Assembly: GCF_040649515.1 (NCBI RefSeq) | Contig: NZ_JBEZFP010000001.1 | Location: 124,001-188,000, forward strand | Reading direction: 5' to 3' | DNA length: 64,000 bases | From: Yinghuangia elevatio | GTDB lineage: Bacteria; Actinomycetota; Actinomycetes; Streptomycetales; Streptomycetaceae | Shown: in pieces, positions 1 to 9,500 of the stretch | Position numbering within the stretch: position 1 is the stretch's first letter | Layout of the letters: each line of letters starts with the position of its first letter | Notes under the pieces: model-generated | Databases searched by the model: none | Seen by the model: the letters and a program-made list of their open reading frames with translations, nothing else | What the model was told of the DNA's origin: nothing | Made by a program: the position numbers and the translations under genes

Positions 1-1403
1 GCGGTGTCCGCGAGCACCTTGGATCCCAGCTCGCCGTCCACCAGGCGGTGGTCGAACGACAGGGCCAGGGTGGTGACCTGACGCGGCTTCACCTTGCCCT
101 TGTGCACCCAGGGCATCGGGCGGATCGCGCCCACCGCGAGGATCGCGGCCTCCCCGGGGTTGAGGATCGGCGTACCGCCGTCGATGCCGAACACCCCGAT
201 GTTGGTGATCGTGACCGTGCCGCCCGACAGATCCGCCGGCTGCGTCTTGCCCGCCCGTGCGGTCGCGGTCAGCTCGCCCAGCGCCCGGGCCAGGCCGACG
301 AGCGAAAGCCCGCCCGCGTCCTTGACGTTCGGCACCAGCAGACCGCGCGGAGTGGCCGCCGCGATGCCCAGGTTGACGTGGTCCTTGAGGACGATCTCCT
401 GGTTCTCCTCGTCCCACGACGCGTTCACATCGGGGTTGCGCCGCACCGCGCCGAGCAGCGCCTTGGCCACCAGCAGCAGCGGGGACACCTTGACGTCGGC
501 GAACTCGGGCAGTTCGCGCAGCTTTCCGACCAGCTTGACGCTGCGTGTGACGTCGACCTGCACCCACTCGGTGACGTGCGGGGCGGTGAACGCGCTGGCC
601 ACCATCGCCTGCGCGGTCGCCTTGCGCACGCCCTTGACCGGTACGCGCCGCTCGCCGCCGGCCGCGGCCGGTGCCGACGCGCCGGTCCCCTCCGCCGCCG
701 CGTGCACGTCCTCGCGCGTCACGACGCCGCCGGGGCCGCTCGGCACCAGCGAGCCGAGGTCCACGCCGAGGTCCCGGGCCAGCTTGCGGACCGGGGGCTT
801 GGCGAGCACGAGCACGCTGCCCGGTGCGGATCCCTGCGCGTGGAACGGCGCGGACCCGAGTGCGGCGGGTGCCGGTGCCGCGGGCGCCGCTGCCGGTGCG
901 GCGGCGGGCCGGGTCGGCGGTGCGGCCGGGCGGGCCGGCGCCGGGCCCGAGGGCTTGTTGCGGGGGCGGCGGTGCGCGCTCGCGGTGCGTACGCCGTAGC
1001 CGACGAGCACCGCCTCGCGCCCCGCGCCCGGGTTCGCGGCGTCGCCGCCGTTCGCGTCGGCCCCGGACGCGTCACTCCCGGCGGTGTCGCTCCCGTCGGT
1101 GTCACCCGCGGCCTCGCCGCTTCCCGGCCCGTCCGCCGGCCCCGCGCCGTCCGCGGCACCCGCCAGCTCGACCGTGATGATCGGCGTACCGACCGGAACC
1201 GTGTCCCCCTCGGAGGCCAGCAGTTCGGTCACCACGCCGTCGAAGGGGCACGGGAGCTCCACCACCGCCTTGGCGGTCTCCACCTCGACGATCACCTGCC
1301 CGTCCGTGACGGTGTCGCCCACCGCCACCTGCCACGCGACGATGTCCGCCTCGAGAAGGCCCTCGCCGACGTCGGGCATCACGAACTGCCTGCGCTGCGC
1401 CAT
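1..1403 (-). CDS. bkdC: Dihydrolipoamide acyltransferase E2 of 2-oxo acid dehydrogenase, C-terminus cut by window edge
   Basis: This is the E2 core that transfers an acyl group from lipoate to CoA in a 2-oxo acid dehydrogenase complex, probably the branched-chain one. The N-terminal lipoyl domain has the ETAKA motif with lipoyl-lysine K45. A long Ala/Pro/Gly-rich linker follows, then a peripheral-subunit-binding domain (AKPPVRKLARDLGVDL) and the acyltransferase domain. The active-site motif DHRLVDG is encoded at about 28-48, so only a few tens of residues are missing beyond the left edge. The ATG lies 22 bp after the E1-beta stop, so it is the third gene of an E1a-E1b-E2 operon. The lipoyl and E2 assignment is certain; branched-chain rather than pyruvate specificity is inferred from the separate E1 alpha and beta genes. 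Confidence 0.93.
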   Translation of the reverse strand, partial: MAQRRQFVMPDVGEGLLEADIVAWQVAVGDTVTDGQVIVEVETAKAVVELPCPFDGVVTELLASEGDTVPVGTPIITVELAGAADGAGPADGPGSGEAAGDTDGSDTAGSDASGADANGGDAANPGAGREAVLVGYGVRTASAHRRPRNKPSGPAPARPAAPPTRPAAAPAAAPAAPAPAALGSAPFHAQGSAPGSVLVLAKPPVRKLARDLGVDLGSLVPSGPGGVVTREDVHAAAEGTGASAPAAAGGERRVPVKGVRKATAQAMVASAFTAPHVTEWVQVDVTRSVKLVGKLRELPEFADVKVSPLLLVAKALLGAVRRNPDVNASWDEENQEIVLKDHVNLGIAAATPRGLLVPNVKDAGGLSLVGLARALGELTATARAGKTQPADLSGGTVTITNIGVFGIDGGTPILNPGEAAILAVGAIRPMPWVHKGKVKPRQVTTLALSFDHRLVDGELGSKVLADT

Positions 1404-1425
1404 AACGTTGCTCCTCACCACTGCG

Positions 1426-2427
1426 TCACCAGGCCAGCGAACGGTCGACCGCGTCGAGCACGCGGTCGAGGTCCGGCAGGTACTCCTCCTCGATCCGCGA
1501 CGGCGGATACGGCGAGTGGTACCCGCCTACCCGCAGGACGGGGGCCTGGAGGTGGTAGAAGCAGCGCTCGGTCACGCGCGCGGCGATCTCCGAGCCCATC
1601 CCGAGGAACGTCGGCGCCTCGTGCACGACGACCAGGCGCCCGGTGCGCCGCACCGAGTCCTCGACCGCCGCGAAGTCGACCGGCGAGAGCGAGCGCAGGT
1701 CGATCACCTCGAGGTCGCGGCCGTCGTCCGCGGCGGCCGCCGCCGCGGCGTCCAGGCACGTCTGCACCATCGGGCCGTAGGCGACCAGCGTGCAGTCCCG
1801 CCCGGACCGCACGACACGTGCGGAGTGCAGGGGGTCGGGCGTCGCGGCCGTGTCGACCTCGGCCTTGGCCCAGTAGCGGCGCTTGGGTTCGAAGAACACG
1901 ACCGGGTCGTCGGAGCGGATGGACTGCTGGATCATCCAGTACGCGTCGACCGGGTTGGACGGCGAGACCACGCGCAGACCGGCGGTGTGCGCGAAGTACG
2001 CCTCGGGGGACTCGCTGTGGTGCTCGACGGCACCGATGCCGCCGCCGTACGGGATGCGCACCACGACCGGCACCTTGACGTGCCCGAGCGCCCGCGCGTG
2101 CATCTTGGCGAGCTGCGACACGATCTGGTCGTACGCCGGGTACACGAAGCCGTCGAACTGGATCTCCGCGACCGGCCGGTAGCCGGCCAGCGCGAGCCCG
2201 ATCGCGGTGCCGAGGATGCCCGACTCGGCCAGCGGCGTGTCGACGACGCGGTCCTCGCCGAAGTCCTTCTGGAGGCCGTCGGTGACCCGGAAGACGCCGC
2301 CGAGCTTTCCGACGTCCTCGCCCATGACCAGGGTCTTGGGGTCGTCCTCCAGGGCCCGCCGCAGGCCCGCGTTGATGGCCTGCGCCATCGTCATCTGGGC
2401 GGGCTTGCCGCCCGACTGCCCGGCCAT
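1426..2427 (-). CDS. bkdB: 2-oxo acid dehydrogenase E1 component, beta subunit
   Basis: This 333-residue protein is the beta half of the thiamine-diphosphate-dependent E1 decarboxylase. It shows the family signatures MGEDVGKLGGVF, DTPLAESGI, AEIQFDGFVYPA and VEHHSESPEAYF, and a C-terminal transketolase-like domain with VVVHEAPTF. Its ATG overlaps the TGA of the E1-alpha gene (ATGA), so the two subunits are translationally coupled, as expected for an alpha2-beta2 enzyme. The length is normal for the family. Streptomyces carries this gene type as bkdB; exact substrate specificity cannot be read from the sequence alone. Confidence 0.94.
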   Translation of the reverse strand: MAGQSGGKPAQMTMAQAINAGLRRALEDDPKTLVMGEDVGKLGGVFRVTDGLQKDFGEDRVVDTPLAESGILGTAIGLALAGYRPVAEIQFDGFVYPAYDQIVSQLAKMHARALGHVKVPVVVRIPYGGGIGAVEHHSESPEAYFAHTAGLRVVSPSNPVDAYWMIQQSIRSDDPVVFFEPKRRYWAKAEVDTAATPDPLHSARVVRSGRDCTLVAYGPMVQTCLDAAAAAAADDGRDLEVIDLRSLSPVDFAAVEDSVRRTGRLVVVHEAPTFLGMGSEIAARVTERCFYHLQAPVLRVGGYHSPYPPSRIEEEYLPDLDRVLDAVDRSLAW

Positions 2428-3599
2428 CAGTGCCCGCCCTCCTGGTTCCGGTCGTCGCCCTGCTCGGCGAACGACGCGTGGTACGCGGTGAACTCGGCCC
2501 GCTCCTCGTCGACCAGCGGGTGGGGTTCGGCGTACGCGTGCTCGAACATCAGCGTCGGCTGCGGGTCCGGCATCGTGCGCACGCCCTGCCGCACGCGCTT
2601 GGCCAGTTCGTCGCTCTCCCGCTCCAGGTCGGCGAAGAAGTCCGCGTCGGCGAGGCCGTTCTTGTGCAGGAACGCCTTGAGTCGCTCGATCGGGTCCTTG
2701 AGCTTCCACGCCTCCAGCTCGGCGGCGAGCCGGTAGCGGGTGGGATCGTCCGACGTGGTGTGCGCGCCCATCCGGTAGGTGAACGCCTCGATCAGCATCG
2801 GTCCTTCGCCGCGCCGGGCCCGCTCCAGCGCGCCGCGCGTGACGGCGAGGCAGGCCAGCACGTCGTTTCCGTCGACGCGTACGCCGGGGAATCCGAATCC
2901 GGCGGCGCGCTGATACAGCGGCACGCGCATCTGGCGCTCGGTCGGCTCGGAAATGGCCCATTGGTTGTTCTGGCAGAAGAACACGACCGGGGCATTGAAG
3001 ACCGCGGCGAAGGTGAACGCCTCGTTCACGTCTCCCTGGCTGGAGGCGCCGTCGCCGAAATACGCGATGACCGCCGCGTCGCCGCCGGAGCGCTGCATGC
3101 CCATGGCATATCCGACCGCGTGCAATGCCTGCGAGCCGATCACGATCGTGTACAGGTGGAAGTTATTGCTGTTGGGATCCCACCCGCCGTGGTTCACCCC
3201 GCGGAACATGCCCAGCAGGTTGAGCGGGTCCACGCCGCGGCACCAGGCCACGCCGTGCTCGCGGTACGTCGGGAACGCGTAGTCCCGCTCCCCCAGCGCC
3301 CGCCCGGAGCCCACCTGGGCCGCCTCCTGGCCGAGCAGCGAGGCCCACAGGCCCAGCTCGCCCTGCCGCTGCAGCGCGGTGGCCTCGGCGTCGAAGCGGC
3401 GGACGAGGACGAGGTCGCGGTAGAGCCCGCGGTATTCGTCGTCGGTGAGGTCGATCGACCAGTCGGGGTGCTCCACCCGCTCACCCTCGGGGGTGAGCAG
3501 CTGCACCAGCCCCGGCGTCTGACCCGTGTCCATACCCGGCCCTGCCGGATCGGGGAGGACTGCGCCCGTCCCGGGCCCTCCCACATGGTCCACTGCCAC
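2427..3599 (-). CDS. bkdA: 2-oxo acid dehydrogenase E1 component, alpha subunit
   Basis: This 390-residue protein is the TPP-binding alpha half of E1. The TPP motif starts with GDG (residues 182-184) and ends with NN (211-212). The FPTYREHG segment (109-116) and the phosphorylation-loop-like YRMGAHTTSDD region are typical of branched-chain E1 alpha. I chose the GTG at 3599 because GAGGAG lies 5 bases before it; the frame stays open upstream to 3704 but shows no ribosome binding site there. It is the first gene of the operon. A perfect 22-bp palindrome about 117 bp upstream is the likely operator. An Lrp-type bkdR regulator is not present in the window. Confidence 0.92.
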   Translation of the reverse strand: MAVDHVGGPGTGAVLPDPAGPGMDTGQTPGLVQLLTPEGERVEHPDWSIDLTDDEYRGLYRDLVLVRRFDAEATALQRQGELGLWASLLGQEAAQVGSGRALGERDYAFPTYREHGVAWCRGVDPLNLLGMFRGVNHGGWDPNSNNFHLYTIVIGSQALHAVGYAMGMQRSGGDAAVIAYFGDGASSQGDVNEAFTFAAVFNAPVVFFCQNNQWAISEPTERQMRVPLYQRAAGFGFPGVRVDGNDVLACLAVTRGALERARRGEGPMLIEAFTYRMGAHTTSDDPTRYRLAAELEAWKLKDPIERLKAFLHKNGLADADFFADLERESDELAKRVRQGVRTMPDPQPTLMFEHAYAEPHPLVDEERAEFTAYHASFAEQGDDRNQEGGH

Positions 3600-4013
3600 G
3601 TTCTCTCCTCGGTCTGTCCGGCCCGCGGGATCGCCGTGGACCGAATCCGGCTTGCCGGGTCCGGTTACCGCGCGGGGTGTGCGCGACATACCGGGCCACG
3701 ACACGGTGGCTTTACATTCCTAGGATGTCCTAGGAATTCCCGGGTAAATCCGGGTTGGCACCTGCGCACAGGCATGCGGCCCCGGAACTGCCGAGGACCG
3801 CACACCGGGAACGTTACCCGGCGGTCAGCGCGGCAGATAGCGGCAACCACCCGGAGAACTCCGATCCGCTTTGTCGGACGCCCACAACAACCCCCTCCCG
3901 AGCCCCGCCCGAACCCCGCGCGCGAGGCCGATCACCCTGTTCAGAGCCCTGTTCCGGGGCTTTCCGGAGGGCCGGTACCGGCCGAACGCACCAACCCGTG
4001 CGAATCTGTACAA
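3600..4013. promoter_or_regulatory. Divergent promoter region between E1-alpha and the response regulator, with a 22-bp palindrome
   Basis: This 414-bp intergenic stretch holds a perfect inverted repeat at 3716-3737: arms ATTCCTAGGA and TCCTAGGAAT around a 2-base centre. It lies 117 bp upstream of the E1-alpha start and about 280 bp upstream of the response regulator. Its symmetry fits a dimeric repressor. Regulator identity is unknown; Lrp and GntR families are candidates. No gene is visible in the region. Confidence 0.65.
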
Positions 4014-4673
4014 ATGACTGATGTTGTAACCATTCGGGTGTTTCTCCTCGACGACCATGAAGTCGTACGCCGCGGCGTGTTCGAGCTGCTGTCACTGGAA
4101 GCGGACATCGAGGTCGTGGGCGAGGCCGGCACCGCCGCCGAGGCACTCGTCCGCATCCCGGCGACGCGCCCGCAGGTCGCGGTGCTGGACGTACGCCTGC
4201 CGGACGGCAGCGGCGTCGAGGTGTGCCGCGAGATCCGCGCCTCGATGCCGGACGTGCGCTGCCTGATGCTCACCTCGTTCTCCGACGACGAGGCGCTGTT
4301 CGACGCGATCATGGCCGGCGCCGCCGGGTACGTCCTCAAGGACATCCGCGGCTCGGACCTGGTCGGCGCGGTCCGCGACGTCGCGTCCGGCAAGTCCCTG
4401 CTCGACCCGGTGGCCACCGCGCGCGTGCTGGAACGCCTGCGCGGCGGCGGACGGCAGGACGACCGCCTCGCCTCGCTCAGCGAGCAGGAGCGCAAGATCC
4501 TCGACCTGATCGGCGAGGGCATGACGAACCGGCAGATCGGCGGGGAACTGCACCTGGCCGAGAAGACGGTGAAGAACTACGTGTCCAGCCTGCTGGCGAA
4601 GCTCGGCATGGAGCGGCGCACCCAGGCGGCGGCGTACGTGGCACGCAGCAAGGCCGAGAACCACCACCCGTAG
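4014..4673 (+). CDS. NarL/LuxR-family response regulator, DevR/DosR-like
   Basis: This 219-residue protein has a receiver domain and a LuxR-type DNA-binding domain. The receiver has acidic residues D13-D14, phosphoacceptor D59 (VLDV), T87 and K109. The C-terminal helix-turn-helix covers roughly 155-215 (TNRQIGGELHLAEKTVKNYV). The ATG at 4014 is chosen because MTDVVTIRVFLLDD begins a normal receiver; no Shine-Dalgarno is visible, so the mRNA may be leaderless. It converges with a heme-GAF histidine kinase gene 17 bp away, its probable partner. In mycobacteria the DevR/DosR family drives the hypoxia and NO dormancy response; an oxygen-related role here is inferred from the kinase and the nearby cytochrome bd operon. 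Confidence 0.9.
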   Translation: MTDVVTIRVFLLDDHEVVRRGVFELLSLEADIEVVGEAGTAAEALVRIPATRPQVAVLDVRLPDGSGVEVCREIRASMPDVRCLMLTSFSDDEALFDAIMAGAAGYVLKDIRGSDLVGAVRDVASGKSLLDPVATARVLERLRGGGRQDDRLASLSEQERKILDLIGEGMTNRQIGGELHLAEKTVKNYVSSLLAKLGMERRTQAAAYVARSKAENHHP

Positions 4674-4690
4674 CCGCCCGGGCCGAGGCG

Positions 4691-6424
4691 TCAGACGGGC
4701 GCGCGCCAGGTGACGGTGGTGCCCGTACCGTCCGGCCCCGGGCCGAACTCCGCGGAGCCGCCCAGCGACTCGGCCCGTGCGCGCAGGTTCGCGAGCCCGC
4801 TGCGGCGGCCCGTCTCGGGGATGCCGACGCCGTCGTCCGTGACGGCCAGCACCGCTTCGTCCTCGACGACGAGCGACACCTCGACGCGCGACGCCTTGGC
4901 GTGCCGCGAGGCGTTGGACAGCGATTCGCGCAGCGCGGCGAGGAGGTTCTCGGCGACGTCGTCGGGGATGCGCGAGTCGACCGGGCCCACGAAGGTCACC
5001 GCGGGCTCGAAGCCGAGCGCGCCGCTCGCGGACGAGGCCTCGCGCAGCACGCGGGCGCGGACGCCCGGACCGGCGTCCTCCGGGCCCTGCTGCAGCGCGA
5101 AGATGGTGCTGCGCACCTCGCGGATGGTCGCGTCCAACTCGTCGACGGCCTGGTCGACGCGGCGGATCACCTCCGGCACCTTCGCAAGGCGGGCGGCGCC
5201 CTGGAGCATCATGCCGGTCGCGAACAGCCGCTGGACCACGAGGTCGTGGAGGTCGCGCGCGATGCGGTCGCGGTCCTGGTAGACCGCCAGCCGCGAGCGG
5301 TCGCGCTGCGCGCCGGCGAGCATGAGGGCGACGGCCGCCTGCCCCGCGAACGCCTGGAACATCGCCTGTTCGGTACTGGTGAACGGCACCGCGCCGATGC
5401 TGCGGTCGAGTTCGAGCGCACCGAGCACGCGGTCGCCGGCCGCGAGCGGTACGAACAGACCGGGGCCGAACGCGCGCGACTGCTCCAACATGACACGCGG
5501 ATCCGTGCTCATGTCCGCGATGAACACGCTCTCCCCCGCGTCGATCACCCGGGCGAGCGGCGATCCCCCGGGCACGACGGTGCCGGCCAGCGCGGAGACG
5601 TCGTCCCCGTCGGTGATCTCCACGAGATACGAACCGTCGGGCTGCGGCAGGTATATCGCCGAGAAGTCCGCGGACGCGAGGGCCCGCGCGCGGCGCGCGA
5701 CGACCTGCAGCGCCTCGTCGGGGTCCTCGGTGCCCAGCAGCGTGGTGGTGATGTCGACGGACCCCTGGATCCACTCCTCGCGCTCGCGGGCCTGCTGGTA
5801 GAGGCGGGCGTTCCCGATCGCGACGCCGGCGGCCGCGGCGAGGGCGCGTACGACCTGCTTGTCCTCGGCGCTGAAGCCGGACCGGCCGCGTTTCTCGGTG
5901 AGGTAGAGATTGCCGAACACCTCGTCGCGCAGGCGGATCGGCACGCCCAGGAACGAGTGCATCGGGGGGTGCCGGGGCGGGAAGCCGTACGACGCCGGGT
6001 GCCGGGTCAGGTCGTCGAGGCGGAGCGGCTCGGGATGGTCGATGAGCAGCCCGAGGATGCCGCGCCCGTGTGGGAGGTCCCCGATCTCGGCGGCGGTGGC
6101 GTCGTCGAGCCCGACGTGGATGAAGTCGATGAGCCCGCGGGCGGCTCCCTCGGGTCCGAGTACGCCGATGGCGCCGTACTTGGCGTCGACGAGTTCCACG
6201 GCCTCCGCGACGATGCGGTGCAGCGTCGCGTGCAGGTCGAGGTCGGCGCCGACGGACACGACCGCTTCCAGGAGCCCTTGCAGGCGGTCGCCGGTGGCGG
6301 CGGCGCTCTGCAGGCGCTCGACCACCTCGGCCACCAGGTCGTCGAGCCCGAGCGCGGCCAGTTCCGGGAGCCGCGAGCCCTCGGGGGGCGCGGCACCGAA
6401 CCCGGGGTCGGGAGTGTCCACCAT
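4691..6424 (-). CDS. Two-GAF sensor histidine kinase, DevS/DosS-like redox or gas sensor
   Basis: This 577-residue cytoplasmic kinase has two GAF domains (about 55-210 and 225-370), a HisKA_3 dimerisation domain with phosphoacceptor H393 (ARDLHDLVVQRLF), and a C-terminal HATPase domain (N-box around LRESLSNASRHAK, DDGVG). In the first GAF the segment RHPASYGFPPRHPPM matches mycobacterial DosS, where the second histidine (H149, here H152) is the heme iron ligand. A heme-bound O2, CO or NO sensor is therefore likely. There is no transmembrane segment. The ATG has no ribosome binding site, but a TAATCT -10-like hexamer lies about 6 bases upstream, suggesting a leaderless mRNA. The gene ends 17 bp from the convergent response regulator. 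Confidence 0.9.
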   Translation of the reverse strand: MVDTPDPGFGAAPPEGSRLPELAALGLDDLVAEVVERLQSAAATGDRLQGLLEAVVSVGADLDLHATLHRIVAEAVELVDAKYGAIGVLGPEGAARGLIDFIHVGLDDATAAEIGDLPHGRGILGLLIDHPEPLRLDDLTRHPASYGFPPRHPPMHSFLGVPIRLRDEVFGNLYLTEKRGRSGFSAEDKQVVRALAAAAGVAIGNARLYQQAREREEWIQGSVDITTTLLGTEDPDEALQVVARRARALASADFSAIYLPQPDGSYLVEITDGDDVSALAGTVVPGGSPLARVIDAGESVFIADMSTDPRVMLEQSRAFGPGLFVPLAAGDRVLGALELDRSIGAVPFTSTEQAMFQAFAGQAAVALMLAGAQRDRSRLAVYQDRDRIARDLHDLVVQRLFATGMMLQGAARLAKVPEVIRRVDQAVDELDATIREVRSTIFALQQGPEDAGPGVRARVLREASSASGALGFEPAVTFVGPVDSRIPDDVAENLLAALRESLSNASRHAKASRVEVSLVVEDEAVLAVTDDGVGIPETGRRSGLANLRARAESLGGSAEFGPGPDGTGTTVTWRAPV

Positions 6425-6521
6425 GGTCAGAGATTAAGTGTCTTTGATGGATATTGAGAGCATATGAGCGGGGTGGCGGAGCGGGACCGCTCAGGACACG
6501 ACCGCGCGGCTGCGCGCCGGG

Positions 6522-9500
6522 TCAGGCGGGACGCAGGACGGACTCCGTCGCGGCCTCGCGCTCGCGCAGGACACGGAACGGGCCCTCGGTTTCGGTGAGC
6601 TCGGCCCACGTCCCGCGTTGCACGACCCGGCCCGCGTCGAGCACCACGATCTCGTCGACGTGCTCCAGACCGGCGAGCCGGTGCGTGATGAGCACGGTCG
6701 TGCGGTCCTCGGTCGCGGCCAGCAGGTCGGCGGTGAGCGCGTCGGCGGTCGCGAGATCCAGGTGTTCGGCCGGTTCGTCGAGGACGACGATGTCGAAGTC
6801 GGCCAGCAGCACGCGCGCGAGCGCGAGCCGCCGGCGCTGGCCGCCCGACATGCGCGCGCCGTGCTCCCCGACCATCGTGTCCAGGCCGCGCGGCAGGCTG
6901 TCCACCCAGTCGAGCAGCCGGGCGCGGGCGAGGGCGTCGCGGATCGCGGCGTCGTCGCAACCGGGCCTGGCCAGGCGCAGGTTCTCGCGTACGGAGCTGT
7001 CGAAGATGTGGGCGTCCTGCGCGCACAGGCCGACCGCCCGGCGTACGGCGTCGCCTTCCAGGTCGGTCAGGGCGGCGGACTCGGGACGCGGGCCGGTCGA
7101 CGCGGTCAGGCGTACGTCGCCGCCCTCGGGGTCGAGGAAGCGCAGCAGCACGTTGGCGAAGGTCGTCTTGCCGGACCCGCTCGGGCCCACGACCGCGACG
7201 CGGCGGCCGGGAGCGAGGTCGAGGTCGACGGCGTCGAGCGCGGCCGGCCCTTCCGGCGTCCAGCGCGCGGTCAGCCCGCGTACGTGCAGGCTGTGCGGGG
7301 CGGGCGGGAGCGGCACGGGGTGCGCGGGTTCGTGCACCGGTTCGGGGGCGTCGACGACCTCGAAGACCCTGGCTGCGGCGCGGCGGGAGGATTCCAGGTG
7401 GCGTCCGGCCGACGGCAGCACGGCGGTCGCCTCGAAAGCGGCGAGCGGTGTGAGGACGACGAGCGCGAGCAGCACGCCGTCCAGGCGCCCCGCGGCGACG
7501 GCCGCGACGCCGACGACCGTGCAGCCCCACACCGTCGCGCCGGTGGCGAGCGCGGCGAGGCCGGCGCCGAGGCCGGCGCCCTGGGCCTGGCGGGCCTCGG
7601 TACGGCGCAGCCGATCGTCGGTGCCGCCGAGTGCGGCGAGCCGGGCCGGGGCGGCGCCCGCCGCGATCAGTTCGGGGGCGCCGCGCAGGAGTTCGGTGAC
7701 GCCGGTGGACAGGTCACCGCGCACGGCGGCGATGCGGCGCTCGGCGCGGCGGGCCACGCGGGCGGCGGTCCACGGGACGACGACGCCCGCGGTCAGGAGT
7801 CCGGCGGCGAGCACGGCGCCGGCCTCGGGGAGGAAGGCGCCGGTCACCCCGACGGCGGCGACCCCGACGACGACGGCCACCGCGGCGGGGAGCAGCGCGC
7901 GGAGGAAGAAGTCCTGCACGGCGTCGACGTCGGCGACGAGGCGGGAGAGCAGGTCGCCGCGGCGGAAGGCGGGCAGGCCGGCGGGGGCGAGGCGTTCGAG
8001 TCGCTCGTACACGGTCACGCGGAGCCGGGCCAGGATGCGGAAGGCGGCGTCGTGGGAGACGAGGCGCTCGGCGTAGCGGAAGACCGCGCGGGAGATGCCG
8101 AACGCGCGGACGGACGTGACCGCGACCATCAGCGTGAGGACGGGCGGGTGCTGCGACGCGCGGGAGATCAGCCACGCGGAGGTCGCCATCAGGCCGACCG
8201 AGCTGCCGAGGGCGACCGCGCCGAGCAGGACGGCCAGCGCGAGGCGGGAGCGGACGGGACGGGCGAGGGCGAGAAGGCGGCGGAACGTCGACGTGCGGGC
8301 ACTCCCCAGGCGGCCCACGTGGGCGAGGCCGCCGTCGTCGAGCCCTTCGTCGTTGAGGCTTGCGTCGTCGAGCCCATCGTCGTCGAGGGGGCTTGCGTCG
8401 TCGAGGCCGTCGTCCTTGCGGCCTGTGGACGACGGCGCGTCGGTCCGATCATCGGCAGACACCTGGGGATCCGCGGCGGCGCTTTCGGCGCGAACTCCGG
8501 TAGACCCCCGGAGTGGGGGCGCGTTGCCCTTGTCGGATGATCCGACCACAGCCTCGATCTGTGGACGACGGCCGTGCGTTTCGGCGGCCACTCCCTTAGA
8601 CCCCCGGAGTGGGGGCGCGTTTCGGTTGTCGGATGATCCGACCGCGGCACTCTCCAGGCGCACCACGTGGTCCGCCACCGCCAGCAGGGCCGGACGATGC
8701 GCCACCAGCAGCACGGTCCGCCCGTACGCGAGCCGCCGTACCGCGTCGACGACCGCCGCCTCGCTCTCCCCGTCCAGGTTCGCGGTCGGCTCGTCCAGCA
8801 GCAGCACCGGCCGGTCGGCGAGGAACGCCCGGGCCAGTGCCAGCCGCTGCCGCTGACCGGCGGACAGCCCAGCCCCGTCCTCGCCCAGCTCGGTGTCCAG
8901 GCCGCCCGCCACCGCGACGAACTCCTCGGCGTGCGCCGCTCGCAGGGCCTCGCGCAGCGCCGCGTCGTCCGCGTCCGGCGCCGCCATCCGCAGGTTCTCC
9001 GCGATGGTCCCCGCGAACAGGTACGGCCGTTGCGGCACCCACGCGATCCGGGACCGCCACGCGTCCGCGTCCAGGTCCGCCAGGTCGATCCCGTCGACGG
9101 TGATCCGTCCCGAGTCCGGCGCCACAAAACCCAGCAGCGCGGCCAGAACCGTGGACTTGCCGACCCCGCTCGGCCCGACCAGCGCGGTCGTCTCGCCGGG
9201 CCGCAGCACGAACGAGGCGCCCGCGACCGACGGTTCGGTCCGGTCGGGTCTGCGTACGGTCAGGTCCTCGATCCGCACCACCGCGTCCCGCCCGGGCGTC
9301 CGGAGCCCGGCCGAGGCGGCCGCGTCGGCCCCGGCCGAGGCGACGTCGGTCGCCGCCGCCCCGTCCGCCCCGGCTCCCGGCACCGGCGTCTCGACGATCG
9401 CGAACACCCGTTCCGCCGCCGTCAGTCCCTCCACACTCGCGTGGTACTCGGCACCCACCTGGCGCAGCGGCAGGTACGCCTCCGGCGCCAGGATCAGCAC

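Noticed and set aside
48..2078. Long plus-strand ORF across the E2 and E1-beta genes
   Set aside because: It is the antisense shadow of real minus-strand genes: Arg/Pro/Gly-rich with no domain, while the minus strand gives full lipoyl, E2 and E1 motifs.
2427..3704. Longer E1-alpha start at 3704
   Set aside because: The extra 35 residues look non-coding and cross the palindrome-side leader; GTG at 3599 has a strong ribosome binding site.
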